Assembly (NCBI GenBank): GCA_015494435.1
Contig: WGBH01000309.1
Location: 1 to 7,071 of the forward strand
Direction of reading: 5' to 3'
Length of the DNA: 7,071 nucleotides
Source of the DNA: Thiotrichaceae bacterium
Lineage (GTDB): Bacteria > Pseudomonadota > Gammaproteobacteria > Thiotrichales > Thiotrichaceae
The notes below the pieces were generated by a model. The model worked only from the letters and a program-made list of their open reading frames with translations. It searched no databases and was not told the DNA's origin. Every line of letters begins with the position of its first letter. Position 1 is the stretch's first letter. Shown piece by piece: positions 1 through 6,230 of this stretch. Both the position numbers and the translations under genes were made by a program.

Positions 1-1000
1 TGCCGACACCAAGATACTCAAGGCTAACAATAATAAATAAATCAATTTTCGAGGGTTCGGATAATGCTGATAACCATGCAAATCCAAGTATGGTAAACAT
101 TTGAAAAAATCCAAACAACCATAAGGACTTATTTAAGGATATCTTTCGCATGACATAGCCAGCGATAAAAGCCCCTGTCACTGTTGACCATAAAGCTGCT
201 GCTTTAACAACAGTTCCTAAAACTTTATTGCTAAATCCTAAATCTTTATAAAACGGAGTTGAAAGGGCTGTTGCCATTGAATCACCAAGTTTGTAAAGCA
301 TAAGAAATAACAAAAGTAATACACCCTGTTTTAAAGAAAAACGTGAGAAATAATCGGTTAAAGGCTCTTTAATTGTGTCAATGAATGAAGTGGGTTGCTT
401 GCCTAAGTGTTGGTATTCCTTTATTAATAATGTTGTAGCGACACCAATAAGCATAAATGCAGCAATAACAGGAAAGACATACTGCCAATCTATGATATCA
501 GATAAAATAAATGCTAATGAACCAGGAACTAAAGAGGAAAAACGGTAAGCGTTTACAAACCATGCATTGCCAGCACCCAGTTCGTCGTCATTTAGCAATT
601 CTCTGCGGTAAGCATCTATGACGATATCTTGAGTAGCACTAAACGTTGTCATAATCAGTGTTAATATGACAATAATAGTGATGTGTTGCGTTGGATTAAA
701 TAGTCCTATCAAGGCAATAGAAAGAATTAATGCCACTTGCATTGTTATCATCCATCCTCGACGCAGTCCTAAAAAAGGTAAATTGAAACGTTCTAAAAAA
801 GGTGCCCACAAGAATTTTATGGTATATGGTATTCCAATGAGTTGGAACAAACCAATATCAGATAGGTTTATACCAGAATCTCTTAACCATGCAGGAATTG
901 TTTGGTATAAAACAAATAATGGCATACCTGAACTTATTCCTAATAAGGTTGAAATTAAGATTTTTCGATAAAATTGTTTTTGTGATTTTGTTGTGTTCAT
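1..1000 (-). CDS. ampG: AmpG-type muropeptide MFS permease (3' end cut by window edge)
   Basis: Inner-membrane major-facilitator permease of the AmpG family, which imports anhydro-muropeptides released from the cell wall so that peptidoglycan can be recycled. In species with ampC/ampR this also feeds beta-lactamase induction. The visible 333 codons begin MNTTKSQKQF and are strongly hydrophobic with repeated transmembrane segments. Family signatures are GIPYTIKFLWAPFLERF near residues 56-72, a GLRRGW loop near 77-82, and ATQDIVIDAYR near 122-132, which matches the hallmark SQDIVFDAW region of AmpG. E. coli AmpG has 491 residues, so about a third is missing beyond base 1. The ATG at 998-1000 has no clear Shine-Dalgarno sequence. 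A weak promoter reads CAGACA (1034-1039), an 18-base gap, then GATAAT (1010-1015), which would give an almost leaderless message. The gene is divergent from the CNB-rhodanese gene. Substrate is inferred from family only. Confidence 0.88.
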   Translation of the reverse strand, partial: MNTTKSQKQFYRKILISTLLGISSGMPLFVLYQTIPAWLRDSGINLSDIGLFQLIGIPYTIKFLWAPFLERFNLPFLGLRRGWMITMQVALILSIALIGLFNPTQHITIIVILTLIMTTFSATQDIVIDAYRRELLNDDELGAGNAWFVNAYRFSSLVPGSLAFILSDIIDWQYVFPVIAAFMLIGVATTLLIKEYQHLGKQPTSFIDTIKEPLTDYFSRFSLKQGVLLLLFLMLYKLGDSMATALSTPFYKDLGFSNKVLGTVVKAAALWSTVTGAFIAGYVMRKISLNKSLWLFGFFQMFTILGFAWLSALSEPSKIDLFIIVSLEYLGVG

Positions 1001-1073
1001 TGATAAGGAATTATCACATAAAATGGTAAAAAATGTCTGAGAACCATGGGGATATATTGAAAATATTTTATTA

Positions 1074-1102
1074 TATGATATGGTTATTTGACAGAGTTAG
1101 GA
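1074..1102 (+). promoter_or_regulatory. Putative -10 box and Shine-Dalgarno of the CNB-rhodanese gene
   Basis: TATGAT at 1074-1079 resembles a -10 box (5 of 6) and would start transcription near 1086. That lies downstream of the ATG at 1033 and so supports translation from 1111. TTAGGA at 1097-1102 is the likely ribosome-binding site, 8 bases before that ATG. No convincing -35 is visible, so the promoter call is weak and the ribosome site is the stronger part. Confidence 0.35.
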
Positions 1103-1110
1103 AAATAAAA

Positions 1111-2166
1111 ATGATAACAGTAGAAGAATTAAAAAAATATTATCCTTTCAATAAAATGGAGGAAAAGTTCTTACCCATATTGCTGAATCAATTTGAGGTT
1201 CATCAATTTGAAAAGGGCGAAAGTATCTTTAAACTGGATGATAACAAGATTTTTGCCAAGTATGTTATCCAGGGTGCTGTTGAGATTCGTTATCCCACGG
1301 GACGGGTTAAAGTTGTTAAAGATACATCATTGCAATCTTATTATCCAATTGGTGATGTTAATACCAGTAAAAAATTAGCCTCAGAAGTTAAGTCTTCATC
1401 CGCAAAAATCATGATGATTAATAATGTCTTTTTAGACCATTTTATGGTGTGGAATGATTTGTTTAGACAGTCTGATGATAGTTCTTCCTTAAAAGGTCAT
1501 CAATCTTATGAGTGGGTTGTGGGTTTGTTAAATTCAAATGCGGTACAAATGTTGCCTCGTGGACATGTTGATCAGATATTCAAAAATTTAGAGCCCATGG
1601 CTGTTTCTCTTGGAGATGAGATTATTACCGAAGGCGATTCGGGTGACTATTGTTATATAATCGTAGAAGGTGCTGTAGAAGTTTTTAAATGTAAAGCAGA
1701 AGGCGAGGTAATGGTCGCCACCTTGGGAAAAGGATCCTTATTTGGAGAGCATGCGTTAGTGAGTCAAGAACCTCGTACCGCATCGGTTCGAATGATGACA
1801 GATGGATTATTGATGAGATTAGTTGGTGAAAAATTTTCATCCTTACTTAAAAGTCATGTCGTTAGGTGGTTAACAACCGATGCATCTTTTGAGATGATGC
1901 TTGATGGTGCTACTTTGTTGGATGTTAGGGAGCAAGAAGAGTTTGAAAATCTTGGATTTGAGGGTAGTGTACATATTCCTGTGGATAGATTAAGAGAACA
2001 ATGCGAAGCTAAGTTGGATAAATCTAAACCTGTTATTACCTGCTCAAATACTGGAATGCGATGCGCGTCAGCTGCTTTCTTGTTAGCAACTTTAGGATAC
2101 GATGTTTATAGCATGCAGGGTGGAATAATGGGTTTGTTGAAATTGGTAGAGAATAAACTGGATTAA
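1111..2166 (+). CDS. Cyclic nucleotide-binding (two domains) plus rhodanese fusion protein
   Basis: A cytoplasmic 351-residue protein of a known but poorly characterised proteobacterial architecture. Residues about 15-115 look like a degenerate cyclic nucleotide-binding (CNB) fold: a KGESIF strand and a QGAVEI turn are present, but there is no phosphate-binding cassette. Residues about 149-250 are a canonical CNB domain with the cassette FGEHALVSQEPRTASV at 211-226, including the Glu213 and Arg222 expected to contact the ribose and phosphate of cAMP or cGMP. Residues about 262-349 form a rhodanese domain: LLDVREQEEF at 269-278 and an active-site loop C311-SNTGM-R317, with the catalytic cysteine kept. 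There is no helix-turn-helix, so it is not a CRP-type DNA-binding regulator. An in-frame ATG at 1033 lacks a ribosome site and would add 26 residues. The ATG at 1111 follows TTAGGA (1097-1102) at good spacing and is preferred. Role inferred: nucleotide-gated sulfur or redox handling. Confidence 0.88.
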   Translation: MITVEELKKYYPFNKMEEKFLPILLNQFEVHQFEKGESIFKLDDNKIFAKYVIQGAVEIRYPTGRVKVVKDTSLQSYYPIGDVNTSKKLASEVKSSSAKIMMINNVFLDHFMVWNDLFRQSDDSSSLKGHQSYEWVVGLLNSNAVQMLPRGHVDQIFKNLEPMAVSLGDEIITEGDSGDYCYIIVEGAVEVFKCKAEGEVMVATLGKGSLFGEHALVSQEPRTASVRMMTDGLLMRLVGEKFSSLLKSHVVRWLTTDASFEMMLDGATLLDVREQEEFENLGFEGSVHIPVDRLREQCEAKLDKSKPVITCSNTGMRCASAAFLLATLGYDVYSMQGGIMGLLKLVENKLD

Positions 2167-2741
2167 CCCTTTGTGTGTAAATCCTTCATGGCTTTTTCTA
2201 GTTTTCCATCCAATAAATCAGGTAAAACAGATAGTCCTTTGTCAATGCATCGAGCTATGCTGATTTCCTCATCAGGTGTGGGTCGATTCAACACCCAAGA
2301 AACCACTTTGTTTCTATCGCCTGGATGACCAATTCCAAGTCTTAATCGATAAAATTCTTTTGAGCCTGTAGCAGCAATGATATCTCGTAGTCCATTATGA
2401 CCGCCATGACCACCACCTTTTTTCAGTTTAGCCGTGCCAACAGACAAATCTAACTCGTCGTATATAACAAGTGTTTCATCAATGTCAAATTTATAAAAAT
2501 TAAGTATGCTAGCAACTGATTTTCCAGATAAATTCATGTATGTTTGAGGTTTTAATAACCACACAGAATGACCAAATAAATTTTCTTTACTAGCAAGTCC
2601 ATAAAACTTGTTGATCTCTTTAAGTGTTATATTGTACTTCTCTGCAAGAGCATCAATAAACATAAAGCCAACGTTATGGCGTGTTTGTGCGTATTTTTGA
2701 CCAGGATTACCAAGGCCAACGATGAGTTTAATAGGTTTCAT
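2163..2741 (-). CDS. pth: Peptidyl-tRNA hydrolase
   Basis: Cytoplasmic enzyme that cleaves the ester bond of peptidyl-tRNAs dropped by stalled ribosomes and recycles the tRNA; usually essential. The 192-residue product has the standard length (E. coli 194). All key residues are visible: GLGNPG at 9-14 with Asn12, catalytic His22 in TRHNVGF, Asn70 in MNLSG, Asp95 in YDELDL, and Asn116 in the glycine-rich GGGHGGHNGLRD stretch at 109-120. These correspond to E. coli Asn10, His20, Asn68, Asp93 and Asn114. It is the last gene of the minus-strand block after rplY, as in many gammaproteobacteria, where ychF often follows; here it does not. The ATG at 2739-2741 has no recognisable Shine-Dalgarno (GATAAAATCAATTC precedes it), and a strong terminator lies just upstream. 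Its stop codon overlaps the stop of the convergent gene. Confidence 0.98.
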   Translation of the reverse strand: MKPIKLIVGLGNPGQKYAQTRHNVGFMFIDALAEKYNITLKEINKFYGLASKENLFGHSVWLLKPQTYMNLSGKSVASILNFYKFDIDETLVIYDELDLSVGTAKLKKGGGHGGHNGLRDIIAATGSKEFYRLRLGIGHPGDRNKVVSWVLNRPTPDEEISIARCIDKGLSVLPDLLDGKLEKAMKDLHTKG

Positions 2742-2755
2742 GAATTGATTTTATC

Positions 2756-2786
2756 AAAAAAGCCTCACTAAATGAGGCTTTTTTTA
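2756..2786. terminator. Bidirectional rho-independent terminator between rplY and pth
   Basis: A perfect stem (AGCCTCA at 2761-2767 with TGAGGCT at 2773-2779) closes a five-base CTAAA loop. It is flanked by A-runs on the left and T-runs on the right, so it reads as stem plus poly-U in either direction. On the minus strand it follows the rplY stop by about 20 bases and precedes the pth ATG by about 15 bases. It should end most of the rplY message. pth must then rely on read-through or on a promoter squeezed into or upstream of the hairpin. Confidence 0.85.
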
Positions 2787-2807
2787 GTTCTTAAGAAAAA
2801 ATCTGAA

Positions 2808-3461
2808 TTAATCTTCAGTTTTTTCTTCAGTTTCTTCAGCAATTTCTTCAGTTTCTTCTGAGTCAGTAGCAACGGAAACAACGTGAGTTGTGGATATAAC
2901 AACTTCATCATGATCAGCTTCATCACCATGACTAAAGGCTGTTAATGAAACGCCCTTAGGTAATTTAATGTCACTTAATCTAACGATATCACCTTCCTTA
3001 AACTCCGCAATATCAATTTCGATAAACTCAGGTAAATCAGCAGGCAAACAAGCCACTTCAACTTCAGTAATTTGATGAGCAATAATAATTCCTGCAGTTT
3101 TTGCAGCAGGAGAATCGTCTTCATTCAAGAAGTGTAATGGAATGTTCATGTGTAACTCTTCATTATCACTAATGCGTTGGAAATCCATGTGCATAATAAT
3201 TGGCTTAGAAGGATGGCGTTGCATGTCTCTTAATACGACTTTTTGACGTTTGCCACCATCAGCACTTAATTCTAAGATACTGGTGAAAAAAGCTTCATCT
3301 TCAATAAACTTTAGAACTTTATGGTGTTCAACACTAACGGCGCGAGGGTCTTTTCCTGCACCATAAATAATTCCTGGGATTCTGTTTTCACGACGTAGGC
3401 GGCGGCTCGCACCTTTCCCTAAATCATCTCGTAATTCTGCATTTACTTTAAAAATAGCCAT
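2808..3461 (-). CDS. rplY: 50S ribosomal protein L25, long CTC-type form
   Basis: Large-subunit ribosomal protein that binds 5S rRNA. This is the long TL5/CTC form of 217 residues, not the 94-residue E. coli form. The N-terminal RNA-binding domain spans about residues 1-92 (GKGASRRLRRENRIPGIIYG, then the DMQRHPSKPIIMHMDFQRI region). A C-terminal beta domain follows at about 100-190 (HFLNEDDSPAAKTAG, EVEVACLPADLPEFIEIDI). The last 20 residues are a very acidic EET/EEK tail encoded by a short-period repeat. An excellent ribosome site, AAGGAGA (minus strand, 3468-3474), precedes the ATG at a 6-7 base gap, the strongest in the window and fitting a highly expressed gene. It follows prs and precedes pth, the usual gammaproteobacterial order. 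Its leader contains two small hairpins. Confidence 0.97.
   Translation of the reverse strand: MAIFKVNAELRDDLGKGASRRLRRENRIPGIIYGAGKDPRAVSVEHHKVLKFIEDEAFFTSILELSADGGKRQKVVLRDMQRHPSKPIIMHMDFQRISDNEELHMNIPLHFLNEDDSPAAKTAGIIIAHQITEVEVACLPADLPEFIEIDIAEFKEGDIVRLSDIKLPKGVSLTAFSHGDEADHDEVVISTTHVVSVATDSEETEEIAEETEEKTED
2811..2862 (-). repeat. Short-period repeat encoding the acidic tail of L25
   Basis: Four close copies of TTCTTCAG or TTCTTCTG start at 2823, 2832, 2844 and 2853 on the plus strand, with a partial copy at 2812. They encode the Glu/Thr-rich end of L25 (minus strand CTGAAGAA units). Such a tract can lengthen or shorten by slippage, so tail length may differ between strains. Confidence 0.7.
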
Positions 3462-3487
3462 CTGCTATCTCCTTTTTTAGTTAATTT

Positions 3488-3538
3488 ACTCAATTATTTG
3501 AGTAGTAAAATATGCTCTACCTTGCGACCAGGTTGAGC
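3488..3538 (-). promoter_or_regulatory. Two hairpins in the prs-rplY gap (rplY leader)
   Basis: The first is a stem GCTC/GAGC, one A-A mismatch, then ACCT/AGGT around a seven-base loop (3514-3538, read on the minus strand). It is followed only by ATATTTTA, a weak tail for a terminator. The second is ACTCAA/TTGAGT around a four-base loop at 3488-3503, about 14 bases before the rplY ribosome site. They could be a weak prs terminator, an RNA-processing site or an rplY leader control element; the sequence does not decide between these. Confidence 0.4.
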
Positions 3539-3572
3539 GGTTAAAAATAAAATCTCTTATTTGAAATTTTAC

Positions 3573-4529
3573 TTAGTCAACGTACATTTCGCTGACGGAT
3601 TCTTTGTTGGCAATTCTTCTTATTGTTTCAGCAAGCATTTCTGCCACGCCTAACTGCCTAACTTTTTTGCATTTTTTAGCATTTTCATTTAAAGGAATGG
3701 TATCAGTTACAACCACTTCTTTTAAGGCGGATTCATTGATGTTGTCAATGGCTTTACCCGATAATATTGGGTGAACACAGTAAGCGATAACTTCTTTTGC
3801 TCCGCGTTCAATTAAAGCACCTGATGCGGCACATAATGTTCCTGCTGTATCAATCATATCATCGACGATGATACAGGTTTCATTTTCTATTTCACCGATG
3901 ATATTCATCACTGTGGCCATATTGGCCTTCGGTCGACGTTTATCGATAATAGCTAAATCCGCACCAATTCTTTTCGCAATGGCTCTTGCCCTTACAACAC
4001 CACCTACATCGGGTGAAACAACGACAACATCTGAGGCATCATAGCGGCACCAAATATCTGCTAGTGTCAGTGGTGATGCATAAACATTGTCCACTGGTAT
4101 ATCAAAAAAACCTTGTATTTGGTCGGCATGTAAGTCAATAGTTAACACCCGATCTGTTCCTACTGCAGCAATCATTTTGGCAGCCACTTTTGCAGTAATT
4201 GGTACACGAGATGACCGAGGCCTTCTGTCTTGTCTGGCATAGCCAAAATAAGGCATGACAGCGGTAACCGAATTACATGATGCGCGTTTAACTGCGTCAA
4301 CCATGACTAATAATTCCATGAAATTATCAGCAGTTGGTATGCATGTTGGTTGAATTATATAGATGTCTTGTCCGCGAACATTATCAATAATTTCAACAGC
4401 GACTTCTCCATCGCTAAATCGGCCAACATAGGCTTTTCCAAGTGGAATCCCAAGGTGTTTGGCGATGTTTTGTGCGAGTAAGGGGTTTGCATTCCCCGTA
4501 AAAAGTTTTATGCTATTATCAACTATCAT
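3573..4529 (-). CDS. prs: Ribose-phosphate pyrophosphokinase (PRPP synthase)
   Basis: Cytoplasmic class I enzyme that transfers pyrophosphate from ATP to ribose 5-phosphate, making PRPP for purine, pyrimidine, NAD, histidine and tryptophan synthesis. From the ATG at 4527-4529 the product has 318 residues, close to the 315 of E. coli. Motifs in order: GRFSDGE at 36-42, the ATP-binding RQDRR at 99-103, the metal-binding DLHADQ at 132-137, the catalytic flexible loop with KRR at 197-199, and the PRPP-binding loop DDMIDTAGT at 223-231. Ala replaces the first Gly of the E. coli DTGGT, a common variant. A TTG four codons upstream (4541) is also in frame, but the ATG aligns better with the family N-terminus (IKLFTGN). 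Neither start has a clear Shine-Dalgarno. It lies between tRNA-Gln and rplY and probably has its own promoter. Confidence 0.98.
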   Translation of the reverse strand: MIVDNSIKLFTGNANPLLAQNIAKHLGIPLGKAYVGRFSDGEVAVEIIDNVRGQDIYIIQPTCIPTADNFMELLVMVDAVKRASCNSVTAVMPYFGYARQDRRPRSSRVPITAKVAAKMIAAVGTDRVLTIDLHADQIQGFFDIPVDNVYASPLTLADIWCRYDASDVVVVSPDVGGVVRARAIAKRIGADLAIIDKRRPKANMATVMNIIGEIENETCIIVDDMIDTAGTLCAASGALIERGAKEVIAYCVHPILSGKAIDNINESALKEVVVTDTIPLNENAKKCKKVRQLGVAEMLAETIRRIANKESVSEMYVD

Positions 4530-4552
4530 TGTGTGGCTCAACGCTATATTCA

Positions 4553-4585
4553 GATAAAATTACGATAAATTCTCGATAAATTCTG
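4553..4585. repeat. Three 11-bp tandem repeats upstream of prs
   Basis: Consecutive units read GATAAAATTAC, GATAAATTCTC and GATAAATTCTG. The last two are identical but for the final base, and the first is diverged. The 11-bp spacing is close to one DNA turn, so three sites would face the same side. They end about 25 bases before the prs ATG. Confidence 0.7.
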
Positions 4586-4591
4586 CGACAT

Positions 4592-4620
4592 CTTATCACA
4601 AATTAATTTTCTGCATACAA
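4592..4620 (-). promoter_or_regulatory. Candidate prs promoter with extended -10
   Basis: On the minus strand TTGTAT (4615-4620) is followed after 17 bases by GATAAG (4592-4597), itself preceded by TGT, giving an extended -10. It starts just after the hairpin at 4623-4654, as expected if prs restarts transcription after the tRNA unit ends. The leader would be about 55 bases and would contain the 11-bp repeats. Hexamer matches are only moderate. Confidence 0.35.
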
Positions 4621-4622
4621 AT

Positions 4623-4654
4623 ATGCCTGCAATTAGTTGTCTAATTGCAGGCAT
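4623..4654 (-). terminator. Perfect 14-bp hairpin after tRNA-Gln, terminator-like
   Basis: ATGCCTGCAATTAG and its exact complement CTAATTGCAGGCAT enclose a four-base loop. The hairpin lies 7 bases beyond the CCA end of the tRNA, where a terminator or processing signal is expected. On the minus strand only ATTTGTATG follows, so the U-tract is poor. It is a very stable stem, but termination efficiency is uncertain. Confidence 0.5.
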
Positions 4655-4660
4655 CAAATA

Positions 4661-4735
4661 TGGCTGGGACGGCAGGACTCGAACCTGCGAATGCTAGAAT
4701 CAAAATCTAGTGTCTTACCACTTGACGACGTCCCA
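4661..4735 (-). tRNA. tRNA-Gln, anticodon TTG
   Basis: A complete 75-base tRNA including an encoded CCA end. Acceptor stem TGGGACG pairs with CGTCCCA. D arm is GTC/GAC with an AAGTGGTAA loop. The anticodon stem CTAGA/TCTAG holds loop TTTTGAT with anticodon TTG, which reads CAA and, by wobble, CAG. The variable loop has five bases. The T arm GCAGG/CCTGC holds TTCGAGT. Discriminator base is G. Its place between ispE and prs is conserved in many gammaproteobacteria. It has its own promoter and a following hairpin, so it can be expressed as a separate unit. Confidence 0.98.
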
Positions 4736-4751
4736 TCAAATAAGGTCGGGT

Positions 4752-4779
4752 ATTATATACATCTTATTTAGGAAATCAA
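4752..4779 (-). promoter_or_regulatory. tRNA-Gln promoter
   Basis: On the minus strand TTGATT (4774-4779) and a perfect TATAAT (4752-4757) are 16 bases apart. A GC-rich ACCCGACC stretch follows, the kind of discriminator seen at growth-rate-controlled stable-RNA promoters. The start would be near 4745, about 10 bases before the mature tRNA 5' end. The -35 overlaps the ispE stop codon (4776-4778). Confidence 0.7.
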
Positions 4780-5603
4780 AGCCTAATTGAGTTTTTTTCA
4801 TTTTTTTTTGATTGGCATAATTCTGTTCGCCAATAATTGGGTAGTTTTGCCTGAAAATCTACTGCTTCGTCTTTGTTTGTAAAGGCGCTAAATAGAGTGG
4901 AGCCTGTTCCTGACATGTGTATATTTGCATAGTGTGCAGCATACGAATATATATTTTCTACTTCAGGATAAGTCGATAACACTATTGGAGTGCACGCGTT
5001 TGACCACAGTTGTTCATCACTGATATCTTTTGTGTTAATTGGTTTTTGACTGCGACACAGCTTGGGGTGTTTAAAGATGTCAACTGTGTTAATTTGTACG
5101 GGTGGGAAAATGAGTACAAAATAATAGTCTTTTGTTGAATAGGGTGCGAGGTTTTCGCCAACTCCTGTTGCCCAAGCAGATTGATTGAGTACAAATAAGG
5201 GAACATCAGCCCCTAATCTCAAGGCGTACTTTTGTAGTTGTTCGTGATTTAAATCACATTGCCACAGTTTATTTAATAGCCGTAAAGTTGTTCCTGCATT
5301 GGAACTTCCACCGCCAAGACCAGAGCCTTGAGGGATGTTCTTTTGTATAAGTATATTTATGCCTTCGTCTGTTTTTTTATGAGGTTCAAGAAGTTTAGCT
5401 GCCTTATAAATTAAGTTATCTGTTATTTTTAGGTCTCCAAAGTTGCCTGTTACCTCAATTGAGGGTTTCTTTTGTAGTGTAAATTCCATCTCATCACCCC
5501 AATCAAGCAATTGAAAATAGGTTTGTAATAAGTGATAACCGTCTGCGCGTTGACCAAGTATTCGTAAGACCAAATTGATTTTCGCTGGGCTAAGGGTTTT
5601 CAT
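4776..5603 (-). CDS. ispE: 4-diphosphocytidyl-2-C-methyl-D-erythritol kinase
   Basis: Cytoplasmic GHMP-family kinase of the MEP isoprenoid pathway. It phosphorylates CDP-ME at the 2-hydroxyl using ATP, leading to IPP and DMAPP. The 275-residue product matches the family (E. coli 283). Seen in order: the substrate motif SPAKINLVLRILG at 5-17 with catalytic Lys8, then DGYHLLQT at 21-28, the ATP-binding glycine loop IPQGSGLGGGSSNAGT at 90-105, LGADVP at 130-135 with catalytic Asp133, and the third GHMP motif MSGTGSTLF at 230-238. The ATG follows the lolB stop codon with no gap (TAA-ATG) and no own Shine-Dalgarno is evident, so it is probably translated by coupling from lolB. The end is Lys/Asn-rich. 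The tRNA-Gln promoter begins at its stop codon. Confidence 0.97.
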   Translation of the reverse strand: MKTLSPAKINLVLRILGQRADGYHLLQTYFQLLDWGDEMEFTLQKKPSIEVTGNFGDLKITDNLIYKAAKLLEPHKKTDEGINILIQKNIPQGSGLGGGSSNAGTTLRLLNKLWQCDLNHEQLQKYALRLGADVPLFVLNQSAWATGVGENLAPYSTKDYYFVLIFPPVQINTVDIFKHPKLCRSQKPINTKDISDEQLWSNACTPIVLSTYPEVENIYSYAAHYANIHMSGTGSTLFSAFTNKDEAVDFQAKLPNYWRTELCQSKKNEKNSIRL

Positions 5604-6164
5604 TTAATCAAAATTCCAGTTGTAGATAATTAATTTTACTGTGTAAGGTGGTTTGCTGGCTTTGATTTTTTTAGGTAAAAAGCCATTGGCTGTTTGAATC
5701 CATTTAGCATAAGTGATTGTCCAACCATTGTCTTGTATTTCTTTAAGGTTATTACTTAGGTGTGTTGTAATTTTTTCATTTGATTTAAAACCTTGCAACC
5801 AATAAATGAGACTATCCCATGGGAAATTCCAGCCCAATTCTTGGCTGATAAGTTTTTGGGCGTTATTTCCATAAACTGGATTGTGTCGACTAGAAAGAAG
5901 TTCGGCTTTGTTTTTATCTTGTTTTATTTCCCAGCTACCTTGCCCAAGAGGTGCTTTAAATTTAGCGTGAATCGTCTTATTGTTAACAGAATAGCTGATT
6001 TTCCCAGAACCATTCTCTTTGCCGTTTGAAAGTGCAAATTTACCATTAAGAGACCAGTTTTTAGAAACGGATTGGGTTACATCAATAGAGTCTGACTTTT
6101 TTTGTAAGTGTGTACACGAAGCCAGTAATATGCAGAGTGAAATAAGATAAATTAGGCGTAGCAT
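5604..6164 (-). CDS. lolB: Outer-membrane lipoprotein receptor LolB
   Basis: Outer-membrane lipoprotein that accepts lipoproteins from periplasmic LolA and inserts them into the outer membrane. The 186-residue precursor (E. coli 207) starts with a lipoprotein signal peptide ending in lipobox LASC at 14-17. Cys17 is followed by Thr, not Asp, fitting outer-membrane sorting. Family features are WSLNGKFALSNG near 37-48, PLGQGSWEI (the conserved PLG-containing strand), and GWNFPWDSLIYWLQG, matching the G-x-x-x-P-x-x-x-L-x-x-W-L-x-G signature. It heads the block and is directly joined to ispE, as in many gammaproteobacteria. No alternative Met precedes the signal peptide and no ribosome site is clear. 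TATAAT sits two bases before the ATG (6167-6172), which is too close to serve this start unless the message is leaderless. Confidence 0.93.
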   Translation of the reverse strand: MLRLIYLISLCILLASCTHLQKKSDSIDVTQSVSKNWSLNGKFALSNGKENGSGKISYSVNNKTIHAKFKAPLGQGSWEIKQDKNKAELLSSRHNPVYGNNAQKLISQELGWNFPWDSLIYWLQGFKSNEKITTHLSNNLKEIQDNGWTITYAKWIQTANGFLPKKIKASKPPYTVKLIIYNWNFD

Positions 6165-6230
6165 TGATTATAATCGATGGTTAGATTTTAGATTGGGCAA
6201 TTGTAACATAGAATATTCCAAAGACTATAA

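Noticed and set aside
666..971. Open frame of 101 codons on the plus strand
   Set aside because: It lies entirely antisense within the AmpG permease, whose family motifs are clear; the product has no recognisable features.
1033..1110. Upstream in-frame ATG for the CNB-rhodanese gene
   Set aside because: No ribosome-binding site precedes it, the extra 26 residues lie outside the recognisable CNB fold, and a -10-like box lies downstream of it.
1193..1378. Open frame of 61 codons on the plus strand
   Set aside because: Shifted frame inside the CNB-rhodanese gene with no supporting signals.
4530..4541. TTG start four codons upstream for prs
   Set aside because: The ATG at 4529 matches the usual PRPP synthase N-terminus, and the TTG has no better ribosome site.
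4982..5206. Open frame of 74 codons on the minus strand
   Set aside because: Alternative frame inside ispE, whose GHMP kinase motifs are intact.
5793..6029. Open frame of 78 codons on the plus strand
   Set aside because: Antisense to the conserved part of lolB.
6167..6172. TATAAT as the lolB -10 box
   Set aside because: It is two bases from the only plausible start codon and has no good -35; it would need a leaderless or truncated message.
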